From: Rhizoctonia solani
Lineage: Eukaryota; Basidiomycota; Agaricomycetes; Cantharellales; Ceratobasidiaceae
Direction: 5' to 3'
NCBI RefSeq assembly: GCF_016906535.1
Contig: NC_057371.1
Location: 2,356,001-2,420,000 of the forward strand
Length of the DNA stretch: 64,000 nt
Below, one piece after another: positions 45,171-57,730 of this stretch. Below the pieces are notes generated by a model. That model did no database searches, had not been told where the DNA came from, and worked only from the letters and a program-made list of their open reading frames with translations. Each line of letters starts with the position of its first letter. Within the stretch, counting starts at the first letter, position 1. Both the position numbers and the translations under genes were made by a program.

Positions 45171-47610
45171 CTAACGTCTCAAAACAGCACCCTCGCTTCG
45201 CCTTCCTACAACGCCCTTGTCCACAACGCGATTACGCCTGCTAGCGGCCTCGCTCTTCCTCATCCTCGCCTTGGCTGCGTCAACCGGTACCGGGCCAGGT
45301 TTGACGCCAAAAGACGTCCGACCCTGGATCGAGCTCCGGGTTTTGCTCGACCGTGGAGACGCAACGGCAGCACGCTTCTCGCCAAGCTTTGCGATAACTT
45401 TGCTCCTCGAAATACGAGGTCGGCGAACGGGTCGAGTGGTGGGCGGCGGAGGGGGAGGGGGAGATCGAGCAGCGGGCTTCGATGGGCTAGAGATGGTGTT
45501 TCGTTTGGTGATTTGCAGGGGCTGGGTCGGAGCATTATTTAGTCGGAAAGGCTGGACGGTGGGCGCACTTCCCCGCATGGTCATCGCGTCCGTCGTCTGA
45601 GGTTGCTTGAAGATCGATGTGAGAGGTGACTTTGACCCTGGGCTAACAGCGGGTTTACGACCATTTGGAGGGGATGTGGCTCTTCCGGTGGTCGCGGCTC
45701 TTCTCATCGTGGGAGAAACTACTCGAGTAGAACCCTGAATGGTGGATCCAGAGGTAGCAGCCCGACCAACAGTCGCAGGTGGCACGGGGAGAGCCCTTGA
45801 AGCAGGCCTTGAGGGAATAGCCCCAGGCTTGGGTGTGTTAGCACCGAGTCGGGTCGGCCCAGAGCCAACGGGTTCGGTCGTTGGTGGGGAGGGTAGTCTT
45901 GCGGTCGGTACGAGTGTGGCCTTGGTAATGACTGGTTTCGCCGGTGCAGTGACGGCCGCCAGACCCCGGGATCTTCCAGTCGCACTCGTCAACCTAGTCG
46001 CTGAGCTGGAAGTCGTGGCATGCCTGGCGAGTGATGCAGCAGTGGGTGCGTACAAGCCAGAAGTGGCCCTAGGCTTAGGTGCAATGGGGAACGAGCGGGT
46101 CGGTCCGAGCTCTTGGCCTCTAGCTTTGGGAGCAATCTTGCTAGGCCCAACCGACTGCTTGCCTCCAGATACAATCCTGTCCTTCGGTGCAACAGGAAAG
46201 TTGGGGAGAGGGTTTTCGGTAGGAACAGACGGAAAGTTCTTTAGGACTTCGGACACCGGCCTTTCGTTCTCCTTGTCCTTGGGCTGCTCCTTGGGCTTTT
46301 CCTTTTCTTTTTCCTTCTCCTTCGAACCCCAAATCCCCCTGACCATCTTCATGAGCCCAAAGCCACCTTTCGCGGTTTGTTGAGTAGCGCCAGCGCTCTT
46401 TCGGCTCGACACGCCCGCGCTCGTACGGGCACTTTTGCGCCGACTTTCCAGTTGCGCGCGGATAGCAGCCGAATCTTTGGCCGTCTTTCCGCCAGCGGTG
46501 GGCTTATCATCGGCGGTAGAAATGCGTGCGCGCTTAACGATCCGTTCGGAATCATCGGTGTCAGCAGCGTCGGATAGGCGAGGATGCATAACGAAGACTT
46601 TAGAGTCCGAGGTAGTATCGCCAACGTCTGCCGTGTGCTCCGACTTGCGCTTCCTGGAACGTACAGAGAAGTGATTTGCAATAGAGTCCATCCTGTAATT
46701 ATGACATTAGTACCGACAACAAATATAGGAAAACAAATGACATACTTGGCAAATTCTTTGTCATGGCTTGACGCGAACCGTACGTCTGATTTCCCCTCCG
46801 TTTTGATTGGGGAAACAGGTTTGCCTACGTTGGACATAACCTCCTGTAGCTGCTGGATATTCAGCGCCTGAGATGTATTGGCAACGCCCATCCTAGCATT
46901 CATTTCTCGTAAAACAGCGGCGGCTGCATCACCGAATTCGGCATTGGTCACGGAATGTTGAGGGGAGCCGAAAACAAAGGAAGTACGCTTGTTAAACGGC
47001 TCTTCGGGCTTGTTCTCCTCGTGTTGTTCGGTAACAAAGGGCAGCGAAACGGATCCCATGCTGACGTCGTGCGCGCTGTGGTCCTCGTATCCAGCAGCAC
47101 CAAAGCCAAAGCTGACCTGGTCGACGTCTTCTTCGTTCAAAAGCTTCTCGGCTTCTGCCAGTTCATTTGCAATTTTCTTAAAAGCAGGGGCTGGAACTGC
47201 AACGCCCTCGAGGATGTCGGCAGCTGAGCGAGATCGAGGGAGTTGGTTGGGACCAGGGGATGGGATTAAGCGAATGGTCTGGGGGCCCGAGCCTTGAGGC
47301 GGTGGTGTTATGAAGCGGGGGATCGAGGGAGGAGGTGAGCTTGCAGCTGCGATGGGCGCAGGTGTGGGAGCAGGCGTAGGTTTGGATCGTATAAGGTTCG
47401 AGGCAAATGACTTGAATGACGATGTAATTGAAGCTGACGATAGCATTAATGAGAAATAATAACGAATGGGATAATAAACCTACTCTTGGTGGACGCTCCA
47501 GCCTTGTCTCCAAATTCCTCGGCAGACTTGGAACTCTTGCCGCTCCGACCGCTTCCCACTGTCGCACTTCGTGGTCGGGGCAAGACAGCGCTGGGCTTGT
47601 GCGAGTCCAT
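45171..47610 (-). CDS. Unrecognised 778-residue basic, Ser/Pro-rich protein
   Basis: Three exons: 47484-47610, 46746-47433 and 45171-46692. Introns are 50 and 53 bp and the phases agree. The start ATG 47610 gives MDSHKPSAVLPRPRS. The N-terminal half has an acidic helical stretch (KKIANELAEAEKLLNEEDV) and REMNARMG. At the second splice junction lies KMDSIANHFSVRSRKRKS with a basic nuclear-localisation-type cluster, followed by KRARIS. The C-terminal half is a long disordered Pro/Ser/Arg region with a KEK run and a run of about eight prolines. I do not recognise the family. Composition suggests a nuclear or cytoskeleton-associated protein, which is inference only. Confidence 0.7.
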
Positions 47611-49015
47611 GGAGGATATAGCAGCAGTCGGTCAAGTGGAATAAAAGGTGTTGGTTGTCGAATGTCTTGGTTATGGTTCGGCGAGAGAAAGCCACGTAAG
47701 GCTGAAGTAGGGTATGTGCCTGTTAAATAACACCAATTAAGCCCCCTCCGTCCATACCACCATGGCGACTAATCCCACCTTTAGCTCAGAGTTTGATACA
47801 GTTGGTATGTTGGTCTAAGGAAAGCGGGAGAAGAAAGCGAGGGAGGGGAACGAAGAGGGGAGGGAAGAAACAACGCATCAATTCAACACATGCCCCCCCC
47901 TCTAATAACACGTGGTCACGTGGATAAAGCACCGCCACGGCCACTATATCAGTGCGCCAGAACTCTCCACCGACGTTTGACAACGTCGATCCAGGACTCT
48001 AGGACTTGATCGATGATAGCACTGATTTGTGTGTGCCGGAACGGATATCTTGGGTATTGGGAATGTTTGTAATTTCAGGATGTTACCTCGGCGCCGTGGC
48101 GCGCAGTGTTTCTATGTTGGATGACTCAATCGACGCGTCAAATACATTTTGTTCATTGAAAAATGTCACTGAGCACATTGATAAAATATCCAGGCCACAT
48201 TGACACCTAATTACGCGTAATATACATGATACACCCGGACGTTTGGCCAACCATTAATCTCATAGCAAGCTCAACTTTTTGAACCGGTCCTATCGTAGTT
48301 TTAATTTTGACCAGCCTTCCACGGCTTACAATGTTCATTAATGTTCCAACTTAGATGTGAACTCAAGTCCATACAATGAACCCATTCGACATCCATCCTA
48401 TAAAAGATAGCCGCCTATATATGGAAATTGTGTTGTATATATATACCACCCCAACATCACTTATGCCTAAGTTAGAAGCGATCATACTTCGGCCATCAGA
48501 AATTTTACCAGGGACACAATAGAGTGCTGTGAATTATGCGCCAAGGATTGTACTCAAGCCCATCACAAACCACAACAAACAAACAGCCCAGGCAAACTTA
48601 GATCCGTCAACATTCCGACTCCAGATCGTTCATTTCTGTATCATTTCTCGAGCCAAATTTCGCACCTAAGAGCCTTTCCGATAATATTGAACGACGATAG
48701 ACTAGCCATCGGATATCGATATTGGATATTGTCAACGGCATGAAACTTCTTGGCTACCGAGCCTACCCGTTTCAATGATATGTACCTAACATGATACGAC
48801 TAACACTCACAAAGATGGTAGCATATAAACAGAAACGAGACAACAATAAAACACATAACACCATAAATCTATAAATACAAATAGGCACGTGGCTCACATC
48901 CAGGCTTCAGTAAAGTCGGAAGTGTGTACCTCTGTCAACTCTAGCGCATAATGCTAAACTTAAACGGACAGAAAAATACTGGTATATACACATACTATTC
49001 AGGGAAAATGAGTTT
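47611..49015. other. About 1.4 kb intergenic region; no gene seen
   Basis: Contains the promoter of the 778-residue gene on its left side and the 3' flank of the WD40-less NACHT gene on its right. It is AT-rich with several TATATATA runs (about 48415-48445). No credible coding frame. Confidence 0.4.
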
Positions 49016-52000
49016 TTAATCGCCGCCGATATAACACCTTTTCCATTGATTACCCATGTATAACTTTCCCCAGTCCACGCCGGGAAGAATATCTTGTCGA
49101 GTAACGTTAAGGAGCTTAAGGTTACTGTATAACCCAATCCTCTCATTCGGAATATAAAGAAGAAGCCCCTCGTTGCGATTCAGGATCCATCCATCGCTTC
49201 GAATTTGCCAGGGATAATTAAGAGAAGAAACACCAGACTCTTGAGGAAACAACAATACGGCCTTGGGTTCTGTTCGCTCGACAACATCTCTTTGCTGAGC
49301 CCGAACTAGTGACATCTGCTCCCGTTCTCTCGGAGGAAATGAACCGACTGCGAACTCGATATCGCTATCTTCTTCCTCTATTCGACTGTTCAATAATGTA
49401 TCGTTTGCGGACCGAAGATGAAGAGGGTAGGCCTGGTTAGGGTGTGCCTGCGAGCCAGGCATGCTTCCCGATAGTTTTATGGAAGTATGGGTTGAAGCGA
49501 TCTCCTTCCCAGACATCTGATTTCTCTCAGGCGTATTTAATTTCGGCTCGGCAGCTGATTTCGTGCTGTCTCGCCTATACCGATACCCGTATCCTCCATT
49601 ATAGGTGCCAGGAGAGCGGCCTTTCGGGTCGCTTAGATTATCAGTTCTTACGAATTGGTGCGGAGGAGTCAATGTAACCCGGGTGTGTGATCCGGCTTGC
49701 GGCGTTGCGTACAAGACCCTGGCACCTAGTAAGGGGCCGGTGCTAGCGTTGCCGTTCGGCACGACCGGCATAGACGTAATAAACCGTAGCGGTGGAACGG
49801 GTGCACTATGGGGGGCTATGTAGCTATGTCATCAGCGCTCTATACCCCGAGACATTGGCTAGATCCATACACACCTGTGGCCATGGGGTGGCGATTCGCT
49901 AGAGAAAACGCCATAGGTGCACCCGTATTCATGCCAGGCACTTGATTTCCAATGGGCGCAACAAATGTGTAGGCGCCTGGTTCATTCGTGGGGATGCCAC
50001 TTGGTGATATGACGGGAAGTAAACCATGCACCAGGGTTTGGCTGACGTTAGGAGGGTATACTGATATATGGGCTGATGGCCTGCCAGCGGATTCTATATG
50101 CTGTGGAAAGGGAAGCGTATGGTTTTGATTTACGTTCCTATGGTCCAAAGTCAAAACCATGTTAGGTTTGGACTGGTAAGTTAAACATGTCTACATAATA
50201 TAGAAAGTTTGATAACCTACCGCACTAGCTGTGCGCTCGTTTTATCCAGCAGCCCTCGCATATTCTTCCGGTAGAGGGTAAATATATGGCTTGAACTGGA
50301 GACTAGGGCCAGTGCGGAAATATAGATATGAGGGGTCGAGAATGATGCAGGACATCCGGCAAAGCCGGCTACGAATTTACTCGCGTCGCTAGCCATTTCA
50401 AGCAAGTACGCAGACGATCGAGACGTCTGGTTCAGTGCAGGTAGTGATAATCAGCAACAAAGCCATTGGCATCAGTCGTTTTTGACAGCAACGAAAAACA
50501 CTCACCGCTAACCAAGATTGCAATTTCAGTAAAGCACCCACCCCTACTCCTATGCATTCATTAAGATTGAGTACTTCCATCCAGAACAGGAGCCTCTTAG
50601 ACAAGAAGTCCTCTACATCTGCTAAGATTTTTTGGTCCGGCTCGGCTAGTCCAAGGTGATCGACCCAGTACCGACAGACATAGACAAGTGAATCTGGGAT
50701 GTTGTTATCGATCCTTTGTTTGATATCAGGCACATCCTTGTCGAGAATAAAGGACGATTCTAGGTCGCATATATTGAATTTCAGTGATAACTTCATTAAA
50801 CTGAAGCACTGGAGAGCAAGTAACCGATTTTGTTTTTTCGAATCACAAGAGAACTCTAGAGAACGCTTTGGGTTATGCATATAATCAGGGAATGATTGAT
50901 GAAGAACCGAAACGTAGCTGCTCGCTTCCGAAACATGGAGAACTGAGCGTAACGGATTCAATGCAGTCAAAGTCTGCTTCACGTTCCGAAATCCTGTCAA
51001 TGCCTTGAGAGCTTCAAGGCTAATAGGTGCGCGAAGGCAGATAACGGTCCATAGTACTTGTAATATTCGATCCCTCTCCTCGGGTTCCAGCTCAACGTTG
51101 TTAAGGGCTGTTGATAGAACAGTAGAGTATAGGGCATCAATGTGTGCGAACCTTTTCTGAGACCTAGAATTCACCGTCAGCATGGTTTCCAGGCGCTCGT
51201 AGGGGTCGATTCCCATTGTTCCAGGTCGTATATACCTCACAGCTGTGACTGCATAGATGAAAAGTTGTCCAGAGCTTTCTGCAAGGCGCTTGATGTCTTG
51301 AAGAGATGGGTCCATAAACGCGAGCTCTTCCTTTAGGAAGAGTTCAATATCAGATTGCACAGTGGATTGGTCAACTTCATGAAGATGCGAGGTTGTGCAA
51401 ATGTCTCGGGCTTGAAGCCACCGTTGCATTTGAGTGGCCAACTCCAATTCAGGTCGAGTGGTAAGGAGAAATTTGACAGGAATGGTCGAAGAATTTTTCA
51501 AGAGCGTGCTGATGAGCAGACCCACTGCCTGAGCGTCTTCGCACTCATCCGGGGCGTCGATTACTACAACTAGATTATTGGGCAGTTTTTCCTGTATCTC
51601 TTGGAGAGGCTGTTGAAGTAAGAGTTGAAATTGAGTAGAGATATCTCGAGAGCCAATGTCGGAGTCCTGTTCGATGACCTTGCATAGGGCAGCTTGAAAG
51701 GCAGCTGATTTTCGAGCAAGCTGATATGCAATGGTGGGGATTATTCGACCAGCATCACGGCATTCGGGGGAAGCCTGAGTGCAGAGAAAGCTTGCTGCCA
51801 GCTGTCCGTGAGGATCAAGAATTTTGGAAAACGTATATGCGATAGTCGTCTTTCCGGTACCAGCCATCCCGCTCACCCAATTGACGGTTTTGGATGAAGG
51901 GTCATTGGCCCATTCGCAAAGCCTCGCCAATATGGCTGTTCGAGTGTTCTCGGTACATGCGCGTCGGTTTATTTCGGTTGATAGCCTAGAATTGTAGGCG

Positions 52001-52849
52001 GCCAACTTGACCGGATGAATATTTTCGAGGTATTCGTTCTGCACATTTTATGCCCATTAGGATCCACTCCAGTAGATTATGTCATTGGTTCTATCATACC
52101 TCTAAATGCTCATGAGCAGTCCTCCATGAACTCATACCAATTTCCAGCTGTAGACTTCTCAAAAAGAGCAATCCTGTGATGTGAGATTGCACTCACCTGA
52201 ATACGATAGAACAGCTGTTCGACCCGTTGGTAAGACTGAATTGCTTCTTGGGTTTCCGATGTAGCAATAATACGTGCATATACGTTACGAGTTCTCCTTC
52301 CGCGAATTGAGAGTACTTCTTGCTCAATAAGACTAAACTTTCTCGTTCAAGGAATAATCTAAGCCATCTAGATAATTATGCCTACCCTGTAATTTCTAAT
52401 ATCTTTTCATTTACCCGGGTGGATTTTGATATCTTTAATTGTTGTTCGAGCATATCTATTGTCGCCACCAGACTCGACGCAAGGTTCTCGTGATTTTTAT
52501 CGGTCTGAGAAGCTTCCTGGGGATACAATATGATCACTGCCCAAATTGATGCTCTTGATCGTACCCACCTCGTATATATAGAGAATCGAAATTAGTCCCT
52601 CGACTGCTGATGCGAGCGGCGGGATGGATCTTGCGCCATCGTGCAATACTCGTAAAGCCCTTTCAAGAGCTTTCCATGATTTTCCGTCCCCTTTATTCGT
52701 TCTAGAGTATGTGTGAGCCCATAAAAATTGCGATAGATGCTGTCTAACCTTTCCAAGCCTTTCACTTTATTCTTAAGCTCCCGCTGAAATCGATGCAAGT
52801 AATTACCGCCGTCTAGGGGACGATCACTTTGGCTTGAAAATCTGAACAT
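49016..52849 (-). CDS. NACHT protein without WD40 repeats but with the family's C-terminal tail
   Basis: Exons: 52749-52849, 52569-52701, 52386-52516, 52197-52332, 52100-52147, 50506-52038, 50226-50426, 49875-50172 and 49016-49815. All phases fit, giving 1,126 residues; the donor after exon 7 is a weak GTGCGG. The N-terminus keeps the family core (LHDGARSIPPLASAVEGLI) and the small exon next to NACHT is again 48 bp. Walker A is GMAGTGKTT. Walker B reads VVVIDAPDEC, with Pro where the array copies have Leu. After NACHT comes the linker ([13 protein letters not shown]), but instead of WD40 repeats there are about 270 residues of disordered Pro/Ser/Asn-rich sequence. The end has the same tail as copies B and C (DGWILN...LLYIPNE...LYMGNQW). 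It is a STAND protein that has lost, or never gained, the propeller sensor. Confidence 0.85.
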
Positions 52850-54063
52850 AGTGGGGTCCAAAGTAGATTCTCAGCGACCGAAGCGCATGAATATATATCA
52901 AGCTATTGATCGGCTGTGCTAAAGGGCCCGGGCAAAAATGAGCTATATTTCCAGGCTGTGCCCGCGGCGTTGGCCGAGTCATAGCCGATTGCAAGCATTG
53001 ATAATAATTCAAGTGTTGGGACCCCAGATACCGTAGCATTCGGTCTCAAAGTCGCAGTGCGTGTCTTTTAGGCTCGTCTCAGGATTTCAGCTAGCAACAG
53101 CTGATGTATGCACAAAGATATTGAGCAGACCTTGAAACTTGTCCTAGCCAACTGTCATGCATGTCACAGATAGTGTACTTGCTGTGAGTATATTGAGCAG
53201 CCGGTTTTGCTTCTCCAAGCACTTGCGCCGTCATAACGTGTGGGATCACCGGTAATGAAAACACCTACGGCTCTTCCAAGCCTGGAGAGCCCTTGTGAAT
53301 TTAAAAATATTCAATTGTTTATTTTATTCCATATTGACTGGAAAACACAACGAGTTTTCGTATGCCCTTCGAATGGACCAACTGCCAGACTGCGGAGACT
53401 CTAGCGGGTGTAGGCTGCATTGGCGAGCCGGGTGCTTTGTGTCTACATACTGCAAGGGCTTAAGCTTCAGCTGATAAACATCGTAAAGGAGTGAATGATA
53501 CAGGCGGAAGATTGAGAAAAGGCACATATGCTGCCCACACGGCATAACGACAACTACCTCAACTCACTTTGTATATTAAACAAGAGCATTTTGTTAAACA
53601 GCGTTATGCATGAAGAAAAAAGAAGCAGCCCCCACAAGTAATAGGCATGCACATATAGCATCTCCACCGTGGATGTTCTTAGCGCTTAAGCCGCTGGTCC
53701 CTCGAAGGTTAAGCGCCAGACCCCACCCAGTCGCCAAGCCCGAAGGCAACCACACACGCGAAAAAAGGCTTCGGTTACGTTTCTTCTTTGACCTTCCACA
53801 CTCATTTTTCAATTTAGACCAGTCAATCACGCGGTTGGTTGAACACACACGCTCTTTTCCATGTGCAGGATATAGCTTCCTGACAGTTGCAATCTCATTT
53901 CATTTGCGTTTGGCGATCCTACTTATACTCGGTTGGTTTGCGTGAGGCGACTTGACTTTAGCTGGGACAGGAACTGGAGACTGGTACGTCGTTTTATTGT
54001 TAGAACTAGGTTCAGTGGATAAAGTGTGTCAGTTTAGGTATTTGTTGATCGTCGAGCCGGAGG
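52850..54063. other. Divergent intergenic region, about 1.2 kb
   Basis: Lies between the starts of the WD40-less NACHT gene (minus) and the copper ATPase (plus), so it should contain both promoters. A word AGCGCTTAAGCCGC near 53681 resembles motifs in the gypsy LTRs but no LTR could be delimited. No gene recognised. Confidence 0.4.
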
Positions 54064-57000
54064 ATGAACCAAGCAGTGATCGGCGATTCGTGTGGGGGAA
54101 AGAGTTGTTGCAAAGGATCCACCTCGGCCTCTTCGTTGCTCCAACCGTCTGCAAAAACCGGAGAGTCCTCGGCATCCGCGACCACCTGTTGCACAACACA
54201 AACCAAAGGCCGGCCTCGTCCACCAAGCATCAATACTTGTCCCACGACACACCGAATGGCCGACACACAATGTTGTAGCTCCACACATAGCCTGTCCGCA
54301 CAGCCATCCAGAGGATACACTCTCGACTCGCCCACCCACATGCATACTCCCTCTTCATCCGCGCCTTCCTCTCCCACTTACCCACCGACCCCCATCACAG
54401 GCCTTTCCGCCAGCGCTGTTCCTTTGCTTCCAACCACAGCGAGTGCCAAGCCGGTATCCACGCAGGCCAGTCTTCCAGCGCGCTGTTACGCGGCCATGCG
54501 CAACGGTGCAAGGCGACTCTTCGGACATAGTCACTCGCATGGCGATAAGCACAGCCACATTCATGGATCGTGTGGTCACAACCACGGTCATCATCACCAC
54601 GGCTATGGCCTTGTTTCCACCGAGGCTAATGACGAGCACCACCACAGTCACGGACATTCGCATGCACATCACCACCATACTTCTGATCATCCACACGATT
54701 GCGACCATGACCATGACCACGAGCATGACGACGTCGAAGTCTTTACCGATTCCAAACATGGCGATTATCTTCATCTTCCCGGACGATACCGCGTGACCCT
54801 GACTGTTCTCGGGATGGACTGTCCCTCGTGCTCCCCCCGTGTCGTGCGTGCCTTGAATGACCTACCGAGCGTGGGCGAATGTCATGTCGATGTGTTTGCC
54901 GGACGAGCGACGGTAACCTACCATCCGGACCATGTGGATACAACCGAAATGATGCAGCATGTGACGGACTCCACCGGCTTCAAGTGCCAAATTGTCCAGG
55001 ATGGGCCAGTAGGAGAATCGAGCGGACCTACGAGGAGGATGAGGATTCAGTTGGATTTGCCGATGGAAGAAAAGGACCCTGAGATGAGGGGTGTGAAGAT
55101 CGTCCAGGAGGAACAGGCCGAATTGATCGAGGTGGAGTACGAGGCGGGGTTGAATCCGCGTGAAGTATTGGGTGCATTCAAGCCCTGGGGTGGAGTGTAT
55201 GTTCCACCAGCACAAGAATCCAGTATCGACTCGGCCCAGCGAGAGGTGCTCCGCCTTTTACATCTCACAACCGTCTCGGCCCTGCTCTGTTTTCCCGTCT
55301 TGGTGTTTGCATGGGCCCCGCTTCCCCCACATCCGACTCTGTATGGCGGAATTTCCCTCGCTTTGACAACGGTGATCCAGCTGTGCGTCGCTCGGCCAAT
55401 CTACGTATCTGGCATCCGGGCTTTGACCGTTCAACGGACGATCGATATGGACTTGCTCGTCGCACTGAGCACCGGGACCGCGTATCTTTTTTCCACTGTT
55501 GCCTATGGGTTCCGCGAGGCCGGACGACCGATCAACCACCAAGGAGAAAGCTACTTTGAGACATCTGCACTCCTCGTCACGCTTGTCATGCTTGGTCGAC
55601 TCATCGCAGCCTACGCCCGCCGCCGATCGACAAACGCAGTCGCTCAGTTAACCTCCATGCAAGTCGATCAAGCCACGCTCGTTCAGCCAACCGGCGAAGT
55701 ACAAGTTATCCCGACAGGCCTAGTGCACATCAACGACATCCTCAGACTCGAACCCGGAGACCGAATCCCTACCGACGGACGAGTGGTGAGCGGAGAGGGG
55801 CACGTAGACGAAAGCTCGATCACAGGCGAGAGTGCTCCCGTCTTAAAGCGATCCGGGGCGGTACTCGTGGCCGGAACAGTCCTCATGGGGTCCAACCGGT
55901 CCGGTCTCGAAATGCGCGTGACGCTATCACCCGACGAAAACACGCTATCACGTATGGCTGAACTTATGCGCGCCGCGCAAGGTGCGAGGCTACGAGTGCA
56001 AGATACGGCGGATCGAGTGGCCGGGTGGTTGGCTCCTGTCGTTTTGGTGCTTGGTGCGATCACGTTTATTGCCTGGGCGAGTGTTGGTCTTTCCGCCGCG
56101 AATCGGGTGGTGGATGCGACGGCGCGAGCGGCGGAGACGAGAGAGGCGGTGGTAGACTCGATCGGGTACGCGGTCGCTGTGTTGGTGGTTTCGTGTCCGT
56201 GCGCGATTGCGTTGTGCGTCCCGATGGTGGCTGTTATTGCTGTGGCTGTCGGAACTCGCCGGGGTGTGCTATTCAAGGTGTGCTGATTAAACAGGCGAAT
56301 ATGAGATGGGCACTGATTTATGTACAGACCGTTGAAGCACTCGAAAGCGCATACGACGTCTCGGTGGTGGTGTTCGACAAGACGGGAACCCTGACTCTCG
56401 GCAAACTGTCGGTTGAAGACTCCAAGTACTATACTCAGGATACTGTGCCATGGCTCGGGACCGAAAGAGGGATTCAGAGCGTGGTTCGGGCTTTGACGGG
56501 TTCATCGACTCACCCGGTGTCCGCTGCGGTACACGAACACGTTGTCGCTACCCTCGCGAGTGCTTCTCCGCTACAGACCGACGGACTGGATGTGAAGTCT
56601 GTTCCTGGAAAGGGTGTTGAAGCGACTGTGGATGGAGTGGTAATCAGGGGCGGGAGTGCTGTGTGGGCGGCTGGAGGTGGAGTTGTGAAGGACCTTGGGG
56701 ACCATACGGTGTTTGTGGTATCGGTTGCAGCTGACCCGGTAAGTTGCTAGCTGTTCCCCTGTTGGTTGACGCATATTGACTAGTAATTTGATAGGCTCAT
56801 TCTGTGTTCACTTGTATTGCGTACTACATTCTCTCCGACTCTCTCCGTCCCGACGCACTATCGACTATCAAATCCCTCACCCAGCGCGGACTGGAAGTGC
56901 ACATCCTGAGCGGCGACAACCATGGTGTGGTGACACGGACAGCATCTGCCCTCGGGATACCGACAGCCCAGGCGCGCGGCGGGTGCTCGCCTGAAGAAAA

Positions 57001-57436
57001 GGGCCAATGGATCAAGTTCCTGCAAGGTGCTGACGGCGACGAGGACTGCGAGAAGGGATGCGACTCGGAAGCGTCGAAGCGTCGAAAAGTGATGTTTGTG
57101 GGAGACGGCACCAACGATGCGTTGGCGCTCGTCCAGTCGGACGTGGGCGTATCTTTGGGCGGCGGCACGGATGTGGCATCGAGCGCGGCACAGGTGGTGT
57201 TGCTGTCATCGTTGAACGCAGGGCTGACGGATGTGTTCAAACTTGCGCGGGCGGCTCGGCGGCGAGTGTGGATGAACTTTGCGTGGGCTGGGATGTACAA
57301 CGCTGTTGCGATTCTTCTTGCGTGCGGTGTACTCGGTCGAGCTAGGATACCCCCGCAATGGGCGGGACTTGGTGAGCTGGTCAGCGTGCTGCCTGTTGTT
57401 CTTGTCGCATGGAGTTTGGGTGTTGTGAGTTGGTGA
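54064..57436 (+). CDS. Copper-transporting P1B-type ATPase, CrpA/Crp1-like
   Basis: Exons 54064-56277, 56328-56738 and 56795-57436 give 1,088 residues in one frame. A Cys-rich start (CGGKSCCKG) and a long His-rich region (about residues 158-226, with HGHSHAHHHH) precede a heavy-metal-associated domain with the metal site GMDCPSC. Membrane helices follow, then the actuator motif TGES, the metal-translocating CPC (VSCPCAIALC), the phosphorylation site DKTGTLT, the HP motif in SSTHPVSA, GDGTNDALAL, and a final helix pair. CPC marks Cu(I)/Ag(I) pumps. The Cys/His-rich N-terminus and GDGTND form fit the plasma-membrane copper-export branch (CrpA/Crp1) rather than the Golgi Ccc2 branch (inference). 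All catalytic motifs are present, so the gene looks functional. Confidence 0.92.
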
Positions 57437-57730
57437 ACGAGTGTATCCATAGTTTTTTTTTGCGGGGGGTTTCCTTATTTGCGTAGCTTTTTGGACTCTG
57501 CTTGCCGGTGGTATTCTATCATGTACATGTCTCATTTCAGCAATTATATACATTTTATCTATCCCATTGTTTTACCCGTTGGAGAACTCGGGCATGCTAA
57601 GCGCCCATTGCTAGGGACGCGAAGGAATGCTTCGCCCGATCACTACCATGACCCGAAGGCAAGGCCAGCAACCCTCTACAAGGACTATCATCACCATATA
57701 CCCCCACTTTGATGCACTTTCAGTTGTAAC

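Noticed and set aside
45739..46383. Long plus-strand open frame opposite the 778-residue gene
   Set aside because: It is the antisense shadow of a GC-rich, low-complexity exon and has no start context or motif of its own.
53675..53715. LTR remnant suggested by AGCGCTTAAGCCGC
   Set aside because: Only one short motif matches; no ends, target duplication or further LTR homology.
53610..53945. Plus-strand open frame of 111 codons before the copper ATPase
   Set aside because: Arg/Pro-rich chance composition without family features; it lies in the divergent promoter region.
54355..54774. Minus-strand open frame rich in Met and Val opposite the His-rich part of the ATPase
   Set aside because: Direct antisense of CAC/CAT-rich codons; composition explains it fully.
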